A stretch of 64,000 nt of DNA, from NCBI GenBank assembly GCA_902616715.1, contig CACMTR010000002.1:186001-250000 (forward strand), in the 5' to 3' direction. Both the position numbers and the translations under genes were made by a program. The notes beneath the pieces are model-generated. The model saw only the letters and a program-made list of their open reading frames with translations, did not search any database and was not told where the DNA came from. The stretch comes from an uncultured SAR86 cluster bacterium. Lineage in GTDB: Bacteria > Pseudomonadota > Gammaproteobacteria > Magnimaribacterales > AG-339-G14. Shown piece after piece: positions 61,815 through 64,000 of this stretch (position 1 is the stretch's first letter; each line of letters opens with the position of its first letter).

Positions 61815-63594
61815 AGCAGTAGAAGTCTTTGAAAAAAGAATCGAACTGCCTGAAGACCCAGGAGTGTATAAATTCTTCAACGAAGATTTTGAATTGCTAT
61901 ACGTTGGCAAGGCAAAAAATTTAAAAAATAGAGTCTCGTCTTATTTTTCTAAAGGTGAGACTAAAAAACAAAAATCTCTTAGAGCTCAAATAAATTATGT
62001 CGATTTAATACTCACTAAGACCGAATCCGACGCTTTAATTTTAGAGCAAAGTTTAATTAGAAAACACAAACCTCCTTACAACGTTCAATTCAGAGACGAC
62101 AAGTCTTACCCAATTATTCATATTGCTTCTGCTAAAGAATTTCCAAATATTTTTATTTCAAGACAAAAACAAAAAGAGGGCATCTCTTTTGGTCCGTACG
62201 CAAACGTGGGAGCGATGCGAAAGAATCTAGAGATGTGCAAAAAGATTTTTAAAATTAGAGATTGCAAAGACGTAGTTTTTAAAAATAGAACTAGACCTTG
62301 TATCGAATATCAAATCGGACGTTGCTCGGCTCCTTGCGTTGGCCTTATCTCTCAAAAGGATTACAAAAAAGATGTGGAAAGAGTTGAGCATTTTTTAAAT
62401 GGAAAAAATGAGCGAGTGTTAAAGGATTTATATAAAAATATGGATAAATACTCGGAACAAAAAGATTATGAAAGAGCAATCCTCTTTCGAGACAAAATCA
62501 ACGCCATTCGAGACATTCAAAAAAACCAAAGCATATTGACTTTGTATCAGGACATCGACGTTATTGCTTTCAAAAAAAATAAATTCAGTATTTGCATAAG
62601 TTTAGTTGAAGTAAGAGATGGCTGGATCAGTACGACCAAGAACTTTTTCTTAGAGGACCAAAAGCTTTTGGCTGATAAGGCCATGCTTTTAAAATTTATC
62701 GAAACTTATTATTTAGACTCTAATGACAAACACATAAACTTGATTGCGAACCTTGATCTATCTTCATATAAATCCGAATTAGAAGTAACTTTAAATAAAA
62801 ACATAAAATTTATTAAAAGATCCAAAAAAAATGAGCCTTTGTTGGAGATTGCTGAGTCACAGGCAATGGATAGGATTAATAGAAGAAATACTTTTGAATG
62901 GGTCAAAGAATCATTTTCTTCTTTAAAAGAAAAATTAAATTTATCAAACTTGGAAAGAATTGAAGCTTTTGACATAAGTCACAATCAGGGCAATCAGGTC
63001 ACAGCGTCTTGTGTATGTTTTAACGAAAACGGTCCAGATAAGAAAAATTATAGAAGCATGAACTTAACCTTGGAAAAAAATGACGACTATCTTGCTTTAT
63101 CAGAAGCCGTGAGGAGAAGACTAAAAAATCTTAAAGACAACAATAAAGCTTTTCCTGATTTACTTGTTATTGATGGCGGTAAAGGGCAGTTAAATTCTGT
63201 AGTGAAGGAACTAGAAAAGAACGACTTAAAAAAAATAAATATCATTTCGATTTCCAAAGGCCCACAAAGAAATGAAAAATACGATGAAATTCATTTACTC
63301 AAATCTCCTTTTAAGCTGAACATCGCCGACTTAGAAGGGTCTTCAAAGTTAATCCAATTGATCAGAAACGAATCACATAGATTTGCCATCAAAAAACATA
63401 GACAAAGACGCAGCAATTCTTATTTAAAAACAGAAATAGATCAAATTCCATCCATTGGAAAAAAGTATGCCAATTTATTGATTAGACATTTCGGCGGCAC
63501 CAAAAGGTTAAAAGAGGCTACCTACGACGATCTATTAAAGGTCAATGGCATCGGCGAGCAAAAAGCAAAACTTATCAAAAAATACTTAAACTAA
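61789..63594 (+). CDS. uvrC: UvrABC system protein C
   Basis: UvrC makes the two incisions in nucleotide excision repair. The 601-residue protein has an N-terminal GIY-YIG nuclease (PGVYKFFNEDFELLYVGKAKNLKNRVSSYF), the Cys-rich CxxxxxxxRPCxxYxxxxCxAPC (TRPCIEYQIGRCSAPCVG), a UVR region, a C-terminal RNaseH-like nuclease (AFDISHNQGNQVTASCVCF, LLVIDGGKGQLNSV) and helix-hairpin-helix motifs ending in KVNGIGEQKAKLIKKYL. The ATG at 61789 is chosen over a longer frame that only overlaps ggt. pgsA follows after seven bases, the usual order. Confidence 0.96.
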   Translation: MEKKLNYIKAVEVFEKRIELPEDPGVYKFFNEDFELLYVGKAKNLKNRVSSYFSKGETKKQKSLRAQINYVDLILTKTESDALILEQSLIRKHKPPYNVQFRDDKSYPIIHIASAKEFPNIFISRQKQKEGISFGPYANVGAMRKNLEMCKKIFKIRDCKDVVFKNRTRPCIEYQIGRCSAPCVGLISQKDYKKDVERVEHFLNGKNERVLKDLYKNMDKYSEQKDYERAILFRDKINAIRDIQKNQSILTLYQDIDVIAFKKNKFSICISLVEVRDGWISTTKNFFLEDQKLLADKAMLLKFIETYYLDSNDKHINLIANLDLSSYKSELEVTLNKNIKFIKRSKKNEPLLEIAESQAMDRINRRNTFEWVKESFSSLKEKLNLSNLERIEAFDISHNQGNQVTASCVCFNENGPDKKNYRSMNLTLEKNDDYLALSEAVRRRLKNLKDNNKAFPDLLVIDGGKGQLNSVVKELEKNDLKKINIISISKGPQRNEKYDEIHLLKSPFKLNIADLEGSSKLIQLIRNESHRFAIKKHRQRRSNSYLKTEIDQIPSIGKKYANLLIRHFGGTKRLKEATYDDLLKVNGIGEQKAKLIKKYLN

Positions 63595-63601
63595 GATAGA
63601 C

Positions 63602-64000
63602 ATGAAATCGATACCAAATTTTCTTTCTTTGCTAAGAATTATGTTGGTTTTCCCAATCATTTATTTGTTACAAGAAGAGTGGTATGCCCTGGCGGCCTCA
63701 GTATTCTTTATTTCTTCTCTGACCGATTATTTTGACGGATATATAGCTAGAAAATATGCAATTGAATCTGAATTGGGAGCGTTTTTAGATTTGATTGCCG
63801 ATAAAATTTTAGTAATAGCTATCTTGGTTTGGTTAGTATTTATATTTGCTAATCAAGCGTTAACAATAATCTCAATTTTAATTATTTTACGAGAGATCAT
63901 TATTACTTCTTTTAGATATTACTTAGTTTCTAATAACGCCGATCCAGAGCTAATCAAAGCCAATAAGTACGGTAAGCTTAAAACAGCGTTTCAGTTTTTT
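63602..64000 (+). CDS. pgsA: CDP-diacylglycerol-glycerol-3-phosphate 3-phosphatidyltransferase, 5' part
   Basis: The first 133 codons of PgsA, which runs off the window. It begins MKSIPNFLSLLRIM with a membrane helix, and the CDP-alcohol motif DG-x2-AR-x8-G-x3-D-x3-D is complete in DYFDGYIARKYAIESELGAF and following DLIAD. Two more membrane segments follow. It makes phosphatidylglycerol phosphate, which PgpA (30110-30616) dephosphorylates. It is placed seven bases after uvrC, the conserved gammaproteobacterial order. Confidence 0.95.
   Translation, partial: MKSIPNFLSLLRIMLVFPIIYLLQEEWYALAASVFFISSLTDYFDGYIARKYAIESELGAFLDLIADKILVIAILVWLVFIFANQALTIISILIILREIIITSFRYYLVSNNADPELIKANKYGKLKTAFQFF

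Noticed and set aside
1-64000. tRNA, rRNA or CRISPR array
   Set aside because: Intergenic gaps are mostly under 120 bases and the few larger ones do not fold as tRNA or show regularly spaced repeats.

Overview
The window is a 64 kb AT-rich, densely packed chromosomal segment with about 62 protein genes and no recognisable tRNA, rRNA, CRISPR array, insertion sequence or prophage. Gene content and order (hflK-hflC-hisZ-purA; glyA-nrdR-ribD-ribBA-ribH-nusB; xseB-ispA-dxs; gyrA-serC-pheA-hisC-tyrA-aroA-cmk-rpsA-ihfB-lapA-pyrF; uvrC-pgsA) are those of a gammaproteobacterium. Low GC, short intergenic gaps, overlapping gene ends and paired TonB-dependent receptors suggest a streamlined marine lineage such as SAR86. 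That placement is inference from gene content, not from a phylogeny.

Layout. 1-1362: the start of a phosphohexomutase (minus strand) and ilvE. 1379-6545: an accessory surface-glycan or small-molecule cluster (GT4 glycosyltransferase, methyltransferase, alpha/alpha-toroid prenyltransferase-like protein, second methyltransferase, alpha/beta hydrolase, GT-A-like transferase). 6550-14736: panB-panC, a lipid A-type acyltransferase, waaA, a PII protein, miaA, hflK-hflC and hisZ. 14740-21427: purA, then a minus-strand run of nth, glyA, nrdR and the riboflavin genes ending in nusB. 21603-27826: two tandem, closely related TonB-dependent receptors with structured leaders, each closed by a strong terminator. 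27956-30616: thiolase, thiL, pgpA. 30585-37793: minus-strand dxs, ispA, xseB and a two-gene RND efflux pump whose promoter carries a clear palindromic operator. 37897-40491: aroG followed by a coupled pair that looks like a primosome module (double-DnaT-domain protein and a lambda-P-like helicase loader). 40549-48536: nadE, scpA-scpB-rluB, gph-ubiG, and the three-subunit transhydrogenase pntAA-pntAB-pntB. 48649-64000: gyrA and the aromatic amino acid/cmk/rpsA superoperon, then ihfB, lapA, pyrF, a lipoprotein gamma-glutamyltransferase, uvrC and the start of pgsA.

The genes cover pantothenate, riboflavin, NAD, isoprenoid, aromatic amino acid, serine and thiamine-phosphate metabolism, outer-membrane lipid A/Kdo assembly, nutrient uptake, and chromosome maintenance (gyrase, condensin accessory proteins, IHF, helicase loading, UvrC, Nth). 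All five convergent gene pairs overlap at their 3' ends. Several transcription-unit heads have a -10-like box only 7-10 bp from the ATG and no Shine-Dalgarno, suggesting leaderless mRNAs, whereas the TonB receptors have strong Shine-Dalgarno sites, GTG/TTG starts and leaders rich in hairpin-displayed GGA motifs.

The best candidates for new biology are the glycan-type cluster, the DnaT/P-like pair, the receptor leaders (possible CsrA/RsmA control and a coupled leader peptide) and the RND operator. No gap longer than 300 bases occurs; the longest are 24636-24850 and 21428-21602.
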